Assembly (NCBI RefSeq): GCF_001433995.1
Contig: NZ_AZCX01000009.1
Location: 1-64,000, forward strand
DNA from: Secundilactobacillus kimchicus JCM 15530
GTDB taxonomy: Bacteria > Bacillota > Bacilli > Lactobacillales > Lactobacillaceae
Length of the DNA stretch: 64,000 bases
Direction: 5' to 3'
Part shown: piece by piece, positions 37,421 through 46,799 of the stretch
How the letters are laid out: every line of letters begins with the position of its first letter
How positions within the stretch are numbered: the first letter of the stretch is position 1
Notes under the pieces: generated by a model
The model's input: the letters and a program-made list of their open reading frames with translations, nothing else
Database searches by the model: none
Told to the model about the DNA's origin: nothing
Position numbers and translations under genes: made by a program

Positions 37421-38161
37421 CTATTCTGCCTCCTGCGTTAAAACCGTGCCATTGACGGTTAATTGATTCGTGATATGGACGGTTTTAACCCCCGAACGAA
37501 TGGCCGCAACCGCTGCCTTGAGCTTCGGTTGCATCCCACTTTTAATCACGTTATTCGACATTAACATTGCCACTTTTTGCGGTGTTAACTGATGGATCAC
37601 GGCGCCTTCCTGAAGAACGCCAGCCACGTCAGTTAATAAGTATAGTCTTTCAGCCTGCAATTTCTGAGCTACCACTGCGGCCGCATCGTCAGCATTGACG
37701 TTGAGCCACTGCCCTGTCGCCGTCATCGCAAGCGGCGCTAACACTCCAATCTGATTGGTTAACAGGTCTTGCAGGACCGGTTGATTAATCCCAGTCACAT
37801 GACCCACGTGGCCGTATCGGGCCTGATTCACCCAATCGCCGGTCAGTAACCGCTGATCAGCAGCGTTAAGACCGAGTGCTGGTATGTGGGCCTGAGCCAG
37901 TTTAGTTAGCAACTTGGGTTGGGTAACCCCTAAAAGAACCATCTTGGTCAGGTCGAGCATGGCTGCATCTGTCACCCGTAATCCGTTACGTTTTTCAACG
38001 GTTAGTCCCAGCTGCTGAGATAACGCTGAAATCTGTGGACCGCCACCATGAATTAACAAAACTTGGTGGTGTTGTTGCCGCCAGGTTCTAAGTTGGTCAA
38101 AAAAGTTAGCGGTTAGCTGATCAATGGCGTTCCCGCCAATCTTAACGATAATAAGTCCCAT
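37421..38161 (-). CDS. argB: Acetylglutamate kinase
   Basis: 246 residues. Start MGLIIVKIGGNAID, then LIHGGGPQIS, KRNGLRVTDAAML, NVNADDAAAVVA, LYLLTDVAGVL and late MQPKLKAAVAAI, the amino-acid kinase fold. The open frame runs further upstream but AGGAGG stands just before the ATG at 38161, so that start is used. Confidence 0.94.
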   Translation of the reverse strand: MGLIIVKIGGNAIDQLTANFFDQLRTWRQQHHQVLLIHGGGPQISALSQQLGLTVEKRNGLRVTDAAMLDLTKMVLLGVTQPKLLTKLAQAHIPALGLNAADQRLLTGDWVNQARYGHVGHVTGINQPVLQDLLTNQIGVLAPLAMTATGQWLNVNADDAAAVVAQKLQAERLYLLTDVAGVLQEGAVIHQLTPQKVAMLMSNNVIKSGMQPKLKAAVAAIRSGVKTVHITNQLTVNGTVLTQEAE

Positions 38162-38171
38162 GGCGCACCTC

Positions 38172-39383
38172 CTAAGTATGGTAGCTCGCGTTAATCTTAA
38201 CGTAGTCGTATGTGAGGTCACAGCCCCACGCCTGTCCGGTTTGCACCCCAACGCCAAGGTCAACCTGAATGGTGACCTTAGGCCCTTGCATGGCTTTCGA
38301 GACCACCTCAGGATCGAAGGCTGTCCCCTCACTATGGGCAACGACTTGGGCACCGTTAATCCAAATTCCCACGTGATCAACAGCCATTTGCGCATCAACC
38401 ATCCCGACGGCCGCAATAATTCGGCCCCAGTTCGGATCTTCACCGTATAACGCGGCTTTAGTCAGGTTTGAGCCCACGACAGCTTTTGCCACCCGTTGCG
38501 CATCAGCAGTCGTTTCAGCTCCTGAAACGTTGACTTCGACCAGCTTCGTGGCGCCTTCACCATCGGCGGCAATTTGTTGGGCCAGGGCCTTTAAGACCAG
38601 CGAGAAACCCGCCTTAAATGTGGCGTAATCAGTATCGGTCGCCTGAGTCAACGGTTGGTTCCCTGCTTGACCATTGGCCATCGCCAAAACCATGTCATTG
38701 GTTGACGTATCGCCGTCGACCGTGATTTGATTAAACGTTTCATCCACCGTTTGACTCAGCGTTGTTTGCAACAAGTCGCCAGTAATCGCGGCATCCGTCG
38801 TGACAAATCCCAGCATCGTTGCCATCTTGGGATGAATCATCCCCGATCCTTTCGCAAAACCAGAAATTGTCACTAATTGGCCGTTTACCAGCACCTGGAC
38901 ACTCGCCGTTTTGGGTTTCTTATCCGTTGTTAAAACGGCTTCCGTCACAGCCATCGTGGTCGTCTGCTGCAATTGGGTCACCCCGGCTTGAATCTTGGTC
39001 ATGGGCAATGTGGCCCCAATTAAACCGGTCGAGGCAACGCCAACAAGGTGTGGGGCAATGTCTAACTTATCCGCAATCCACGTCTGTTCTTGCAAAGCAT
39101 CAGTTTCCCCCTGCTGACCAGTACAGGAGTTTGCGATAGCACTGTTGACCACCACCGCTTGGAGCTGATGATGACTGTCGATAGTCGCTTTAGTGAGGGC
39201 CGTTGGCGCCGCTTGGAATTTATTAGTCGTATAGGTACCGGCCGCAGCAGCAGGGGCCACCGAGACCAGCCAGCCAAAGTCTTTTTTGGCCGTAGCGCCA
39301 AGTCCAATGGCAATGCCGTCGCTATAAAATCCCTGTGGCCATTGAAACGTTGTGAGCTGTAATTGTTCTGTTGGATTATTCAT
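38172..39383 (-). CDS. argJ: Glutamate N-acetyltransferase (ornithine acetyltransferase)
   Basis: 403 residues. Recycles the acetyl group from N-acetylornithine to glutamate. The autocleavage site KGSGMIHPKMATMLGFVTTDA near 177-197 contains the new N-terminal Thr within ATML. Other marks: NSAIANSCTGQQG and a late GEDPNWGRIIAAVG. Between argC and argB. Confidence 0.95.
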   Translation of the reverse strand: MNNPTEQLQLTTFQWPQGFYSDGIAIGLGATAKKDFGWLVSVAPAAAAGTYTTNKFQAAPTALTKATIDSHHQLQAVVVNSAIANSCTGQQGETDALQEQTWIADKLDIAPHLVGVASTGLIGATLPMTKIQAGVTQLQQTTTMAVTEAVLTTDKKPKTASVQVLVNGQLVTISGFAKGSGMIHPKMATMLGFVTTDAAITGDLLQTTLSQTVDETFNQITVDGDTSTNDMVLAMANGQAGNQPLTQATDTDYATFKAGFSLVLKALAQQIAADGEGATKLVEVNVSGAETTADAQRVAKAVVGSNLTKAALYGEDPNWGRIIAAVGMVDAQMAVDHVGIWINGAQVVAHSEGTAFDPEVVSKAMQGPKVTIQVDLGVGVQTGQAWGCDLTYDYVKINASYHT

Positions 39384-39395
39384 GGTGAGTTCTCC

Positions 39396-40424
39396 TTACG
39401 CCAGAACCGGCAAAGTAGGTAACCCTGCCGTTTCCGTTAACTGAAATAGGTCGTTAAAGTTTTGGACCGCCTGCCCCGCAGCCCCCTTCACGAGATTATC
39501 GATAACACTGACAACCATGATGGTGTTGGTCACGTCGTTGAAACTGATCCCTAAGGCACAGTTGTTCGTGCCAATCACCATCTTGATATCGGGCATCTGA
39601 CCCGGCATTAACTGAATAAACGGATGATCTTGGTAAGTCACTTGAAAAGCGTCAACCACTGAGGCCTCGGTTAACCCGGGCACCCCTTTTGCGTAAATCG
39701 TGGCCATAATCCCCGTCGTAATTGGCAACAGCGTCGTGTTAAATTGAATCGACTCAATCGCTGGATCCCACTGCTTGAGCTGTTGCACAATTTCTGGAAT
39801 ATGCTGATGAGCGTTTAATTTATACACCTGCAAGTTGTCGTTGGCCTCTGTAAAATGCGTCAACGGCGACAACTTCTTGCCGGCCCCCGAAGTTCCCGAC
39901 TTTGCGTCGACGATAATGCTGTCAGGTTGCACCAAGTTGTGTTGAACTAACGGCGCTAACCCTAGGAGCGTCGCGGTAGCGTAACATCCTGGATTGGCAA
40001 CGTAGTGGGTCTGGGGTGCGCCAAGATCTGCTAATTGGTAACTAGCCGCGTTCAGCTGACTGGCTGGTGTTTTGTGGTACCACTGGGCATAAGCCTCTGG
40101 GTCCTGTAACCGGTAGTCGCCCGATAAATCAATCACCGGAAAATCCGCTTCAATAAACGGGCCGGCTAATTGACTCGTCACCCCGGCAGAGGTCGCAAAA
40201 AAAACGGCGTCGTTAGCTGCCATCATCGTCGCTGCATCAAAGGGCTCTAGTGGCAGGTGGTGGCCAAAAAACATCGGAACTTCTTCATCAAGGTAGCGGA
40301 CAGGACCGTTTCCTTCATCAACATGGCCGTACAAGTTTACTTGATCGACTGCCGGATGGGCGGCCAACAATCGAAAAAGGGTCTGGCCACTGTAGCCGGT
40401 TACCCCAACAATTCCAACGTTCAT
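39396..40424 (-). CDS. argC: N-acetyl-gamma-glutamyl-phosphate reductase
   Basis: 342 residues. NADPH-binding GVTGYSGQTLFRLL at the start, catalytic Cys in YVANPGCYATATLLGL near 143, and conserved VDAKSGTSGAGKK and AHQHIPEIVQQL. First gene of argCJBD; no argF or argG follows here. Confidence 0.95.
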   Translation of the reverse strand: MNVGIVGVTGYSGQTLFRLLAAHPAVDQVNLYGHVDEGNGPVRYLDEEVPMFFGHHLPLEPFDAATMMAANDAVFFATSAGVTSQLAGPFIEADFPVIDLSGDYRLQDPEAYAQWYHKTPASQLNAASYQLADLGAPQTHYVANPGCYATATLLGLAPLVQHNLVQPDSIIVDAKSGTSGAGKKLSPLTHFTEANDNLQVYKLNAHQHIPEIVQQLKQWDPAIESIQFNTTLLPITTGIMATIYAKGVPGLTEASVVDAFQVTYQDHPFIQLMPGQMPDIKMVIGTNNCALGISFNDVTNTIMVVSVIDNLVKGAAGQAVQNFNDLFQLTETAGLPTLPVLA

Positions 40425-40460
40425 TTCGTCACCTCATCTTTTAAATTTAGTATGGGACTC

Positions 40461-40489
40461 ACTATATTCTCATAAATTTAAAAATGCAA
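40461..40489 (-). promoter_or_regulatory. Promoter of argCJBD
   Basis: -35 TTGCAT (40484-40489), 17-base spacer, -10 TATAGT (40461-40466). Upstream AT-rich motifs TTTATACATAAAA and TTTATACAAAATT (about 40530-40570) resemble ArgR half sites, but the match is loose. Confidence 0.75.
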
Positions 40490-40604
40490 GTTTTTCTTGT
40501 AAATTAATCATTTTTATCGCTAATTTTGTATAAAGTTAGGATATATAAGTTATTTTATGTATAAAACGTGGATTGAACACTAATTTATTTTAAAATTTTT
40601 CTCA

Positions 40605-40636
40605 TCAAAAAAACGACAATCCCCTTCGATTGTCGT
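40605..40636 (-). terminator. Terminator of NlpC/P60 gene
   Basis: ACGACAATC and GATTGTCGT around CCCTTC, with a T run on the minus strand. Confidence 0.85.
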
Positions 40637-40655
40637 CACTCGCTCTTTGATTTAA

Positions 40656-41405
40656 TTAAACTTGAGTCACCGTCATTGGCCGGGAATAGCCGACAACGTG
40701 CCACCATGGTGCACTCACGTTTTCAACGATCACACCCCGATTTTGAGCATCAATCATTTTACCGCCACCGATGTACAGGCCGACGTGAGAGATACTCATG
40801 GCATTACTCCCGAAGAAGGCGAGGTCACCCTTCTTCAAACTGGCTTTTTTAACATGGGAATGGTGGCTATATTGACTCTGAGCAGTTCTTGGCAACGTTT
40901 TGTTGGCCGCCTTCTTGAAAACATAGCCCGTCAATCCAGAACAATCAAATGTATAGGGCCCCACTGCGCCGTAACGATAGTGCTTACCAAGCTGACTTTT
41001 CGCCGTGCCAATCAACGTCGTAGCTGTTGTGCCCCTTTTGAGGGCGCTTGCTTTAACGAACCCCGCAACGGTTCCCTTTGTGTTTCGAACGTAGTAGTAG
41101 GTCGTCGACTGACCGTCTTCCGACACCTTAAGCTTCCGGGTCGCCTGCCACGTGGTCTTTGAATAGCTTTTTAAGTGGTGGATCGCTGAACCGATACTGG
41201 CCGTTTTCCCACTCACTTTGATGCGTTGAATATCGCCTGAATGATGTTTTGCGACCATGGCTGTTTTGGCAATCTTTTTATTCGTTGTGACGACCGCTGC
41301 GCTCTCTGCATGTGCCAGCTGCGAACCGCCAACAATGATGGCACTCATCAATGTTACCCCTGCAATCGCCCCTAAAACGATTCTACTTAGTTGTTTAAAC
41401 TTCAA
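40656..41405 (-). CDS. Secreted NlpC/P60 peptidoglycan endopeptidase with SH3-like module
   Basis: 249 residues. Signal peptide about 1-33. Residues about 40-125 form an SH3-like module (GSAIHHLKSYSKTTWQATRKLKV, YYYVRNTKGTVAGFVKASAL) of the same type as the surface proteins at 52-915, 5944-6738 and 7217-7990. The C-terminal NlpC/P60 domain carries Cys155 (YTFDCSGLTGYVF) and His207 (ISHVGLYIG). Cleaves within the stem peptide of peptidoglycan. Monocistronic. Confidence 0.93.
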   Translation of the reverse strand: MKFKQLSRIVLGAIAGVTLMSAIIVGGSQLAHAESAAVVTTNKKIAKTAMVAKHHSGDIQRIKVSGKTASIGSAIHHLKSYSKTTWQATRKLKVSEDGQSTTYYYVRNTKGTVAGFVKASALKRGTTATTLIGTAKSQLGKHYRYGAVGPYTFDCSGLTGYVFKKAANKTLPRTAQSQYSHHSHVKKASLKKGDLAFFGSNAMSISHVGLYIGGGKMIDAQNRGVIVENVSAPWWHVVGYSRPMTVTQV

Positions 41406-41659
41406 AAATGGCCACTCCTTCGTCTCTTAGTTAATAGTCTCCATCTTAACTGAGCCGCATGTCATGAGCGTAACAGGGCAATTTCATCGGGATTAATACT
41501 GTGTGTCGCTGCAATCAGATTGTGACCTCGCTGAAATATTGACAAGAATTGTGATCATTTGGCAACGTCCGTCTCTATATATTCCATTTTTATATAAAAC
41601 GTTGGCCTCATTTTAACCCATTTTTCTGATATACTATATTCAAATTAAAAATAAATGGA

Positions 41660-42514
41660 ATGATGATGATGAATATCGACCGCTTCATTAGTGCCCGCAA
41701 AAGTCGCGGATTATCACAAGCAGAACTCTGTGAGGGCATTTGTACCCAGGCAACACTAAGTAAATTTGAAAACTCCGGCAAGGCTCCCGCGATTCGCATT
41801 CTGACTCAGTTATGTGCTCGCCTCAACCTTACTTTGGACGACGTTTTCCCGGTCAATCCGCCGGCTCAATCAAAGGCTAATCACTTGTTGGACGCGGCTG
41901 AATTCACGTTGATTACCAGCGAGTACGAGGCCGCAAAAAAAGACCTGGCCCAGGTCACTTTTGATGATTTGACAACGGAAGGAAAGATGCAGTTTTACTT
42001 TGTTAGAGGCTATTTAACCGCATTAACCGGCGGCCCAATTGCGGATGCCCTGTACGACTTTAACTTGATTTTAAACGACCTTGATGATAACCATCGGTCG
42101 ATTTTCACGTTACTCGCCTATACGGGTAGCGGTGTCGCATATAGTCGTAACGGTGAGCACACGAAGGGTGAGTTTTTCTTCCAAAAAGTGTTAGACCACC
42201 TGCACGATCTGCCACTCAAGGACAACAAATCCATCTGGCGGGCCCTCAACATGTTGTTTTATACGGCTGAATATTTTGCCCACGTTGGGGATTATAAAAC
42301 CAGTGATCCACTGTTAGACTACGGCTACGAGATCTGTGCCAATAACCACGTGACATACTACGTCGCACGGATTTGCTTCCGGCAAGCTGAAAATGCCAAG
42401 GCTCAGGGCGCCGAATTCGCAACAGTTCAGGGCTATCTTAACGATGCCGCGGCGTTTGCGAAGATTAACCATAACCAATTGCTGCTTAAGCGGATTTCTG
42501 ATTTTAACCAATAG
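41660..42514 (+). CDS. XRE-TPR transcriptional regulator (Rgg-like)
   Basis: 284 residues. Helix-turn-helix at about 8-62 (ARKSRGLSQAELCEGICTQATLSKFENSG in parts), then helical TPR-like repeats to the end, the layout of Rgg/PlcR-type regulators that may bind peptide or other ligands. Four tandem ATGs begin the frame; the fourth (41669) lies best behind the weak site GGAA. Divergent from the NlpC/P60 gene and upstream of the nitric oxide reductase, but a terminator separates it from the latter. Confidence 0.82.
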   Translation: MMMMNIDRFISARKSRGLSQAELCEGICTQATLSKFENSGKAPAIRILTQLCARLNLTLDDVFPVNPPAQSKANHLLDAAEFTLITSEYEAAKKDLAQVTFDDLTTEGKMQFYFVRGYLTALTGGPIADALYDFNLILNDLDDNHRSIFTLLAYTGSGVAYSRNGEHTKGEFFFQKVLDHLHDLPLKDNKSIWRALNMLFYTAEYFAHVGDYKTSDPLLDYGYEICANNHVTYYVARICFRQAENAKAQGAEFATVQGYLNDAAAFAKINHNQLLLKRISDFNQ

Positions 42515-42562
42515 CCCGCTTGAGACGTGAGTGACCACCCTTAAGAGATTCTAGATTGACCC

Positions 42563-42608
42563 AAATAAACCCGATTCAGCTGTTTATAGCGCTGAATCGG
42601 GTTTATTT
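42563..42608 (+). terminator. Terminator after XRE-TPR regulator
   Basis: Eighteen-base perfect arms, AAATAAACCCGATTCAGC (42563-42580) and its complement (42591-42608). Confidence 0.85.
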
Positions 42609-42690
42609 GAGTTATCTGTTTGGAATCCCAGGCTTTACCCATCAAGAAGCTAGGTCGAACAATGAGCAACAATTTAGGTCACTCACACTT

Positions 42691-42776
42691 TTTATCACAT
42701 GATTATTGATTAATTAGAAAAACGTATTTACATTTTTAGAATATTCAAATATTATTAAATGAGTTATCACTATACT
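42691..42776 (+). promoter_or_regulatory. norB promoter region, weak -35
   Basis: -10 TATACT at 42771-42776 with no good -35 at the right distance (AATATT). ATCACATGAT (42694-42703) and TGAGTTATCA are small dyads. A weak -35 suggests an activator, but no known site (FNR, NsrR, Rex) matches well. Confidence 0.45.
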
Positions 42777-42795
42777 TAATTTGGGGGCAGATAAA

Positions 42796-45141
42796 ATGGC
42801 AACACGCAAACCTTACTCACGACTCACAAAAGTACTCGTGGGAATGCTCGTCGTTGTATTTTCAATATTGCTAGCCGGTGGTTGGCTTATTTTCAAAAAT
42901 GAAGCACCTCGACCAGCTCAAATTGTTGACCAACAGGGGAACGTTTTAATTTCAAAAAAGACTTTGGTCAGCGGCCAAGCCGTTTATGAAAAATACGGGT
43001 TAACTGATTACGGCACTTATTTAGGGAACGGGTCTTATTTAGGACCAGATTATACAGCTGAGGCGCTTCACCACTACATTGAAGGCATGCACAGCTACTA
43101 CGCGCAGAAGCTTTATCACCAGCCTTTCAAGCAATTATCCGAAATAAAAAGAGAGGGCATTATTGGGAAAACACGCCACGAAATACGTGAGAATCGCTAT
43201 TCTCAATCTGATCAGACGTTGACCTTAACCACGGCCCAGGTTGCAGGATTACGAGCTATGCAAGCCTACTACCGAAAAGCATTTATTAATAACCCAAAAC
43301 AAGCTGGGTTACCCGAAAACATGATTAAACTACAGGAAAAAGGCAATTTCTTGACTAAGGGTAATAAAGTGAATCAACTTAGCAGCTTCTTCTTTTGGGG
43401 TGCCTGGATGTCGTCGACAAACCGGCCAGGCAGAAACTTTTCCTATACCAATAATTGGCCCTACGATTTAGAGGCGGGTAACACGATGCCGGCCGAAGCC
43501 ATGATTTGGACGGCCCTATCCGTTGCCTTCTTAGTCGCCGGGGTTGGTGTTGTTATCTACTATCAACGCCGTTATCATTTCGATATGCAGGCAACTTATA
43601 CGACGGAGGCCGGGATGCCACTTATCGATCCTGACCAACCAATTACAACGAGTCAACGCAAAGTAGCCAAGTTTTTCGTCATTGTGATGGTGCTCTTCTT
43701 AATTCAAATTATGCTGGGCGAACTCATGGCTCACTATTACGTAGAAAACGAATTTTTTGGACTCCCACTTCAAAATATCTGGCCATTTAACTTAGCCAAA
43801 ACTTGGCACTTACAACTGGTTATCTTCTGGATTGCTACCAGTTGGTTAGCGGCCGGAATCTATATCGTACCACGCGTTCTGGGCCGGGAACCCAAGCGCC
43901 AAGGAATCCTTGTCGATACCCTATTTTGGGCCCTGATTGTTGTCGTCGGGGGCAGCATGTTAGGCGAATGGGGCGATATTCTTGGCTTTATTAAGAAACA
44001 ATGGTGGCTATTCGGCCACTCCGGTTGGGAATATATCGAAATGGGTAAATTTTGGCAAATTCTCTTTATTATTGGGATGCTTTTATGGATCTTCATTCTA
44101 TGGCGTGGCTTTGTACCAGCGATGCGCCGTAAAATGGCCGGAGAAGGGGCTGATCGAACTCGATTAGTGACACTCTTATTCTTTGGTTCCATCGCCATTC
44201 CAGCATTTTACCTGGCTTCCCTGTTTATTATGCCTAACTCTCACGTCACTTTTGCCGATTACTGGCGCTGGTGGATTGTCCACCTCTGGGTTGAGGGCAT
44301 TTTCGAATCATTTGCGGTCATTCTCATTGGCTACCTCATGGTTGACATGAAGCTCACAACCGTTCGCTCAACGGTTCGGGCGCTATACTTTCAAATTACG
44401 TTGCTGTTGGGAACTGGCGTCATTGGAATGGGGCACCACTACTTCTGGGAAGGCGACCACTCAATCTGGTTAGCCTTAGGGGCTTGTTTCTCAGCTCTTG
44501 AAGTTATCCCACTTTGTCTCTTAGTCTGGGAAGCCTACACTCACTATCGGGTTTATCGCGACACCACCGGAAGCTTTCCATATAAGGGAACCTTCATGTT
44601 CCTCGTCTCAACTGGTCTCTGGAACGCGGTTGGGGCCGGCGCCCTTGGCTTTTTAATCAACGCACCTGCCATTAACTACTTTGAACATGGTACCCAATGG
44701 ACCTCTGCACACGCCCACGGCTCAATGGCCGGTGTATATGGGATGTTTTCAATTGCCATTCTGCTATACGTCATGCGTAACATCAGCCAGAAATCCGTTT
44801 GGACGCCAAAAGTTGAAAAATGGGTCAAATGGGCCTGTATCGCGCTTAATGTTGGCTTAGCGGGTATGGTCTTTGCCACGCTCATGCCGGTTGGTTACAT
44901 TCAGCTTAAAGATGCGCTCACAAACGGTTACTGGCATGCGCGACTCACAAGTTTCTACCATCAACCACTTGTTTCTGGATTAATGTGGGGCCGGATGCCT
45001 TGGGACCTGATCTTTACCGCTGGCGTTGTGATCCTTCTGGTCGTGGTTGTTTACGCCTTCTTCCACTTGAAACCAGCAGAAAACAAAAAAATGGCGGCTG
45101 CTCATGAAACGTTCGATGAACAAACAACGCCCTCTCACTAA
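42796..45141 (+). CDS. norB: Quinol-dependent nitric oxide reductase
   Basis: 781 residues, the length of single-subunit qNOR. An N-terminal membrane anchor and a periplasm-type domain (SGQAVYEKYGLTDYGTYLGNG, quoted in part) replace the cytochrome subunit, and a 12-helix heme-copper core follows. Heme b, heme b3 and Fe-B ligands appear in TWHLQLVIFW, HLWVEGIFESF, GMGHHYFWEG and SAHAHGSMAGVYG. Reduces 2 NO to N2O with electrons from menaquinol; it needs heme and quinone from the cell or medium. The ATG at 42796, eight bases after GGGGG, is preferred over TTG at 42781. Monocistronic between terminators. Confidence 0.95.
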   Translation: MATRKPYSRLTKVLVGMLVVVFSILLAGGWLIFKNEAPRPAQIVDQQGNVLISKKTLVSGQAVYEKYGLTDYGTYLGNGSYLGPDYTAEALHHYIEGMHSYYAQKLYHQPFKQLSEIKREGIIGKTRHEIRENRYSQSDQTLTLTTAQVAGLRAMQAYYRKAFINNPKQAGLPENMIKLQEKGNFLTKGNKVNQLSSFFFWGAWMSSTNRPGRNFSYTNNWPYDLEAGNTMPAEAMIWTALSVAFLVAGVGVVIYYQRRYHFDMQATYTTEAGMPLIDPDQPITTSQRKVAKFFVIVMVLFLIQIMLGELMAHYYVENEFFGLPLQNIWPFNLAKTWHLQLVIFWIATSWLAAGIYIVPRVLGREPKRQGILVDTLFWALIVVVGGSMLGEWGDILGFIKKQWWLFGHSGWEYIEMGKFWQILFIIGMLLWIFILWRGFVPAMRRKMAGEGADRTRLVTLLFFGSIAIPAFYLASLFIMPNSHVTFADYWRWWIVHLWVEGIFESFAVILIGYLMVDMKLTTVRSTVRALYFQITLLLGTGVIGMGHHYFWEGDHSIWLALGACFSALEVIPLCLLVWEAYTHYRVYRDTTGSFPYKGTFMFLVSTGLWNAVGAGALGFLINAPAINYFEHGTQWTSAHAHGSMAGVYGMFSIAILLYVMRNISQKSVWTPKVEKWVKWACIALNVGLAGMVFATLMPVGYIQLKDALTNGYWHARLTSFYHQPLVSGLMWGRMPWDLIFTAGVVILLVVVVYAFFHLKPAENKKMAAAHETFDEQTTPSH

Positions 45142-45160
45142 AAATTACGATTGCCTATTA

Positions 45161-45196
45161 AAAAAGTCGTTCGGATTAATTTCCAAACGGCTTTTT
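45161..45196. terminator. Bidirectional terminator between norB and antiporter
   Basis: AAAAAGTCGTTCGG and CCAAACGGCTTTTT with one mismatch and one wobble; A and T runs flank both sides. Confidence 0.85.
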
Positions 45197-45200
45197 AAGT

Positions 45201-46619
45201 TTACAAATGAATCTGACCCAGGAAGAATAAAATCAGGGTCACAGCGCCAGTACTGCAAATCAGAATTGTCGCCGACAGTTCCATCTTAGAACAGTAATAA
45301 CCCAGTTGTTGCTTTTGGGTCATCATGTACAAGACAATTCCTGGAATATAAACAACCAGACAAATCAGCAGATATTGGAGACCAGCTAGGGTGATGCCGA
45401 CTAATTCAAAGGCTAACGCCCCAATTCCAATCAGTAATTGGACCCGATTGCCCTTTTCAAGTCGGTGTTGCCACGAATACTTAATCTGATAGGCTGCAAC
45501 GATCATGTAGCAAACGACGACCGCAGCCGTACAAAGGCTGTAAGCAAATTCATAAGCGCGTTCGGCAAAAATCAAAATCACTAAGAAGGCCTGCACCATC
45601 GCGCCTGTCACCATCAACGCTAACGTTGGCGCACCATGCCGATTCTTTCGGCCAAACCGCTTCGGTAATAGTCCCTGCTCAGCCATAAGATCCATTGTTT
45701 CAGCCGGCAGCATCGTCCATGAAAGCCAGGCACCCAAGATGGAAATGAGTAGGCCAATACTGATAAAGGCACCGCCCCATGGGCCTACCATCTCCGCAAA
45801 AATGTAGGTCATCGCGGGCTTGGGTAACGCCGTCAGTTGGGCTTGCGTCAGATAACCATACGGTAGGATTGAGGCTAAAACGTAAATGACCAGCAGGCAA
45901 CAAACTCCGACCACAGTTGCTTTCCCAGCGACTTGCCGGCTTTTTGCCCGAGCGGATAAAACGGTCGCCCCTTCAATCCCAACAAAGACCCACATCATCA
46001 CCATCATGCAGGCTTTAATTTGCCCCCAAACCGCGGATGCGGTAACGGGGCCGGCCATGTTGCTCCAAAATTCGGTGGCAAAAATCCGGCCGTTAAACAC
46101 GATAATGGCAACAACAATAAACGTAAAAATTGGAATCAGCTTACAAATCGTGATAATGCCGTTCATCAGTGCAGCGCTTTCAACCCCGCGATTAACCAAG
46201 AAAGTCAATCCCCAAGCAAAACAACTTGCGACCATGACCGACGGTACGCTATTGTCCCTTTGAAAAACCGGGAAGAAGTAGCCTAAGGTACTCATAAATA
46301 CCGTTGAAAAGGCCACGTTTCCCAGCCAAGCGGACATCCAATAACCCCAGCCACTGATAAACCCAACAAAGTTACCAAAGCCGGCTTTACCATAGGAAAA
46401 TATTCCTTCGAGGTCCGGGCGCTTGTTAAGCAAGTTATTCAAAGAAAGCGCTAACATCAAAATCCCAAAACCAACAATTCCCCAGGCGATTAAAGCGGGC
46501 CCAGGAGCCGCAGCACTGCCAAGATCACTACTCAACGCAAAAATACCAGACCCAATGGATGACGTGACCACAAGGGCCGTTAACGTAATGCCATTAATTT
46601 TTTGAGTTTGCGCAGCCAT
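45201..46619 (-). CDS. Amino acid antiporter, APC superfamily (ArcD/basic amino acid type)
   Basis: 472 residues with about 12-13 membrane segments. The first helix carries TSSIGSGIFALSSDLG, typical of the basic amino acid/polyamine antiporter group, and FVGIEGATVLSARAKSR follows near residue 218. Likely exchanges an amino acid for its decarboxylation or deimination product; the exact substrate is unknown. No decarboxylase or deiminase gene neighbours it. Confidence 0.85.
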   Translation of the reverse strand: MAAQTQKINGITLTALVVTSSIGSGIFALSSDLGSAAAPGPALIAWGIVGFGILMLALSLNNLLNKRPDLEGIFSYGKAGFGNFVGFISGWGYWMSAWLGNVAFSTVFMSTLGYFFPVFQRDNSVPSVMVASCFAWGLTFLVNRGVESAALMNGIITICKLIPIFTFIVVAIIVFNGRIFATEFWSNMAGPVTASAVWGQIKACMMVMMWVFVGIEGATVLSARAKSRQVAGKATVVGVCCLLVIYVLASILPYGYLTQAQLTALPKPAMTYIFAEMVGPWGGAFISIGLLISILGAWLSWTMLPAETMDLMAEQGLLPKRFGRKNRHGAPTLALMVTGAMVQAFLVILIFAERAYEFAYSLCTAAVVVCYMIVAAYQIKYSWQHRLEKGNRVQLLIGIGALAFELVGITLAGLQYLLICLVVYIPGIVLYMMTQKQQLGYYCSKMELSATILICSTGAVTLILFFLGQIHL

Positions 46620-46799
46620 AGGCGTTCCTCTTCTCTGATGGTAATTTTGTGAATTTTTTCTTTTCCTTAAGTTTAGTGTAACGGTTAAACGTTAAGTAAA
46701 TATGGCTAAAGTATGAAAATTTTGTGTTGTTTTCCCAAGTTTCGGCTATTTATGCAGTGACCTACATCTTTAAACCTTGTAAAACCCGCAGAAGATAGT

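Noticed and set aside
40530-40570. ARG boxes upstream of argC
   Set aside because: TTTATACA-type motifs occur, but in AT-rich DNA the match is too loose to call as a feature.
42691-42776. FNR or NsrR site before norB
   Set aside because: The dyads ATCACATGAT and TGAGTTATCA do not fit the consensus of either regulator well enough to name one.
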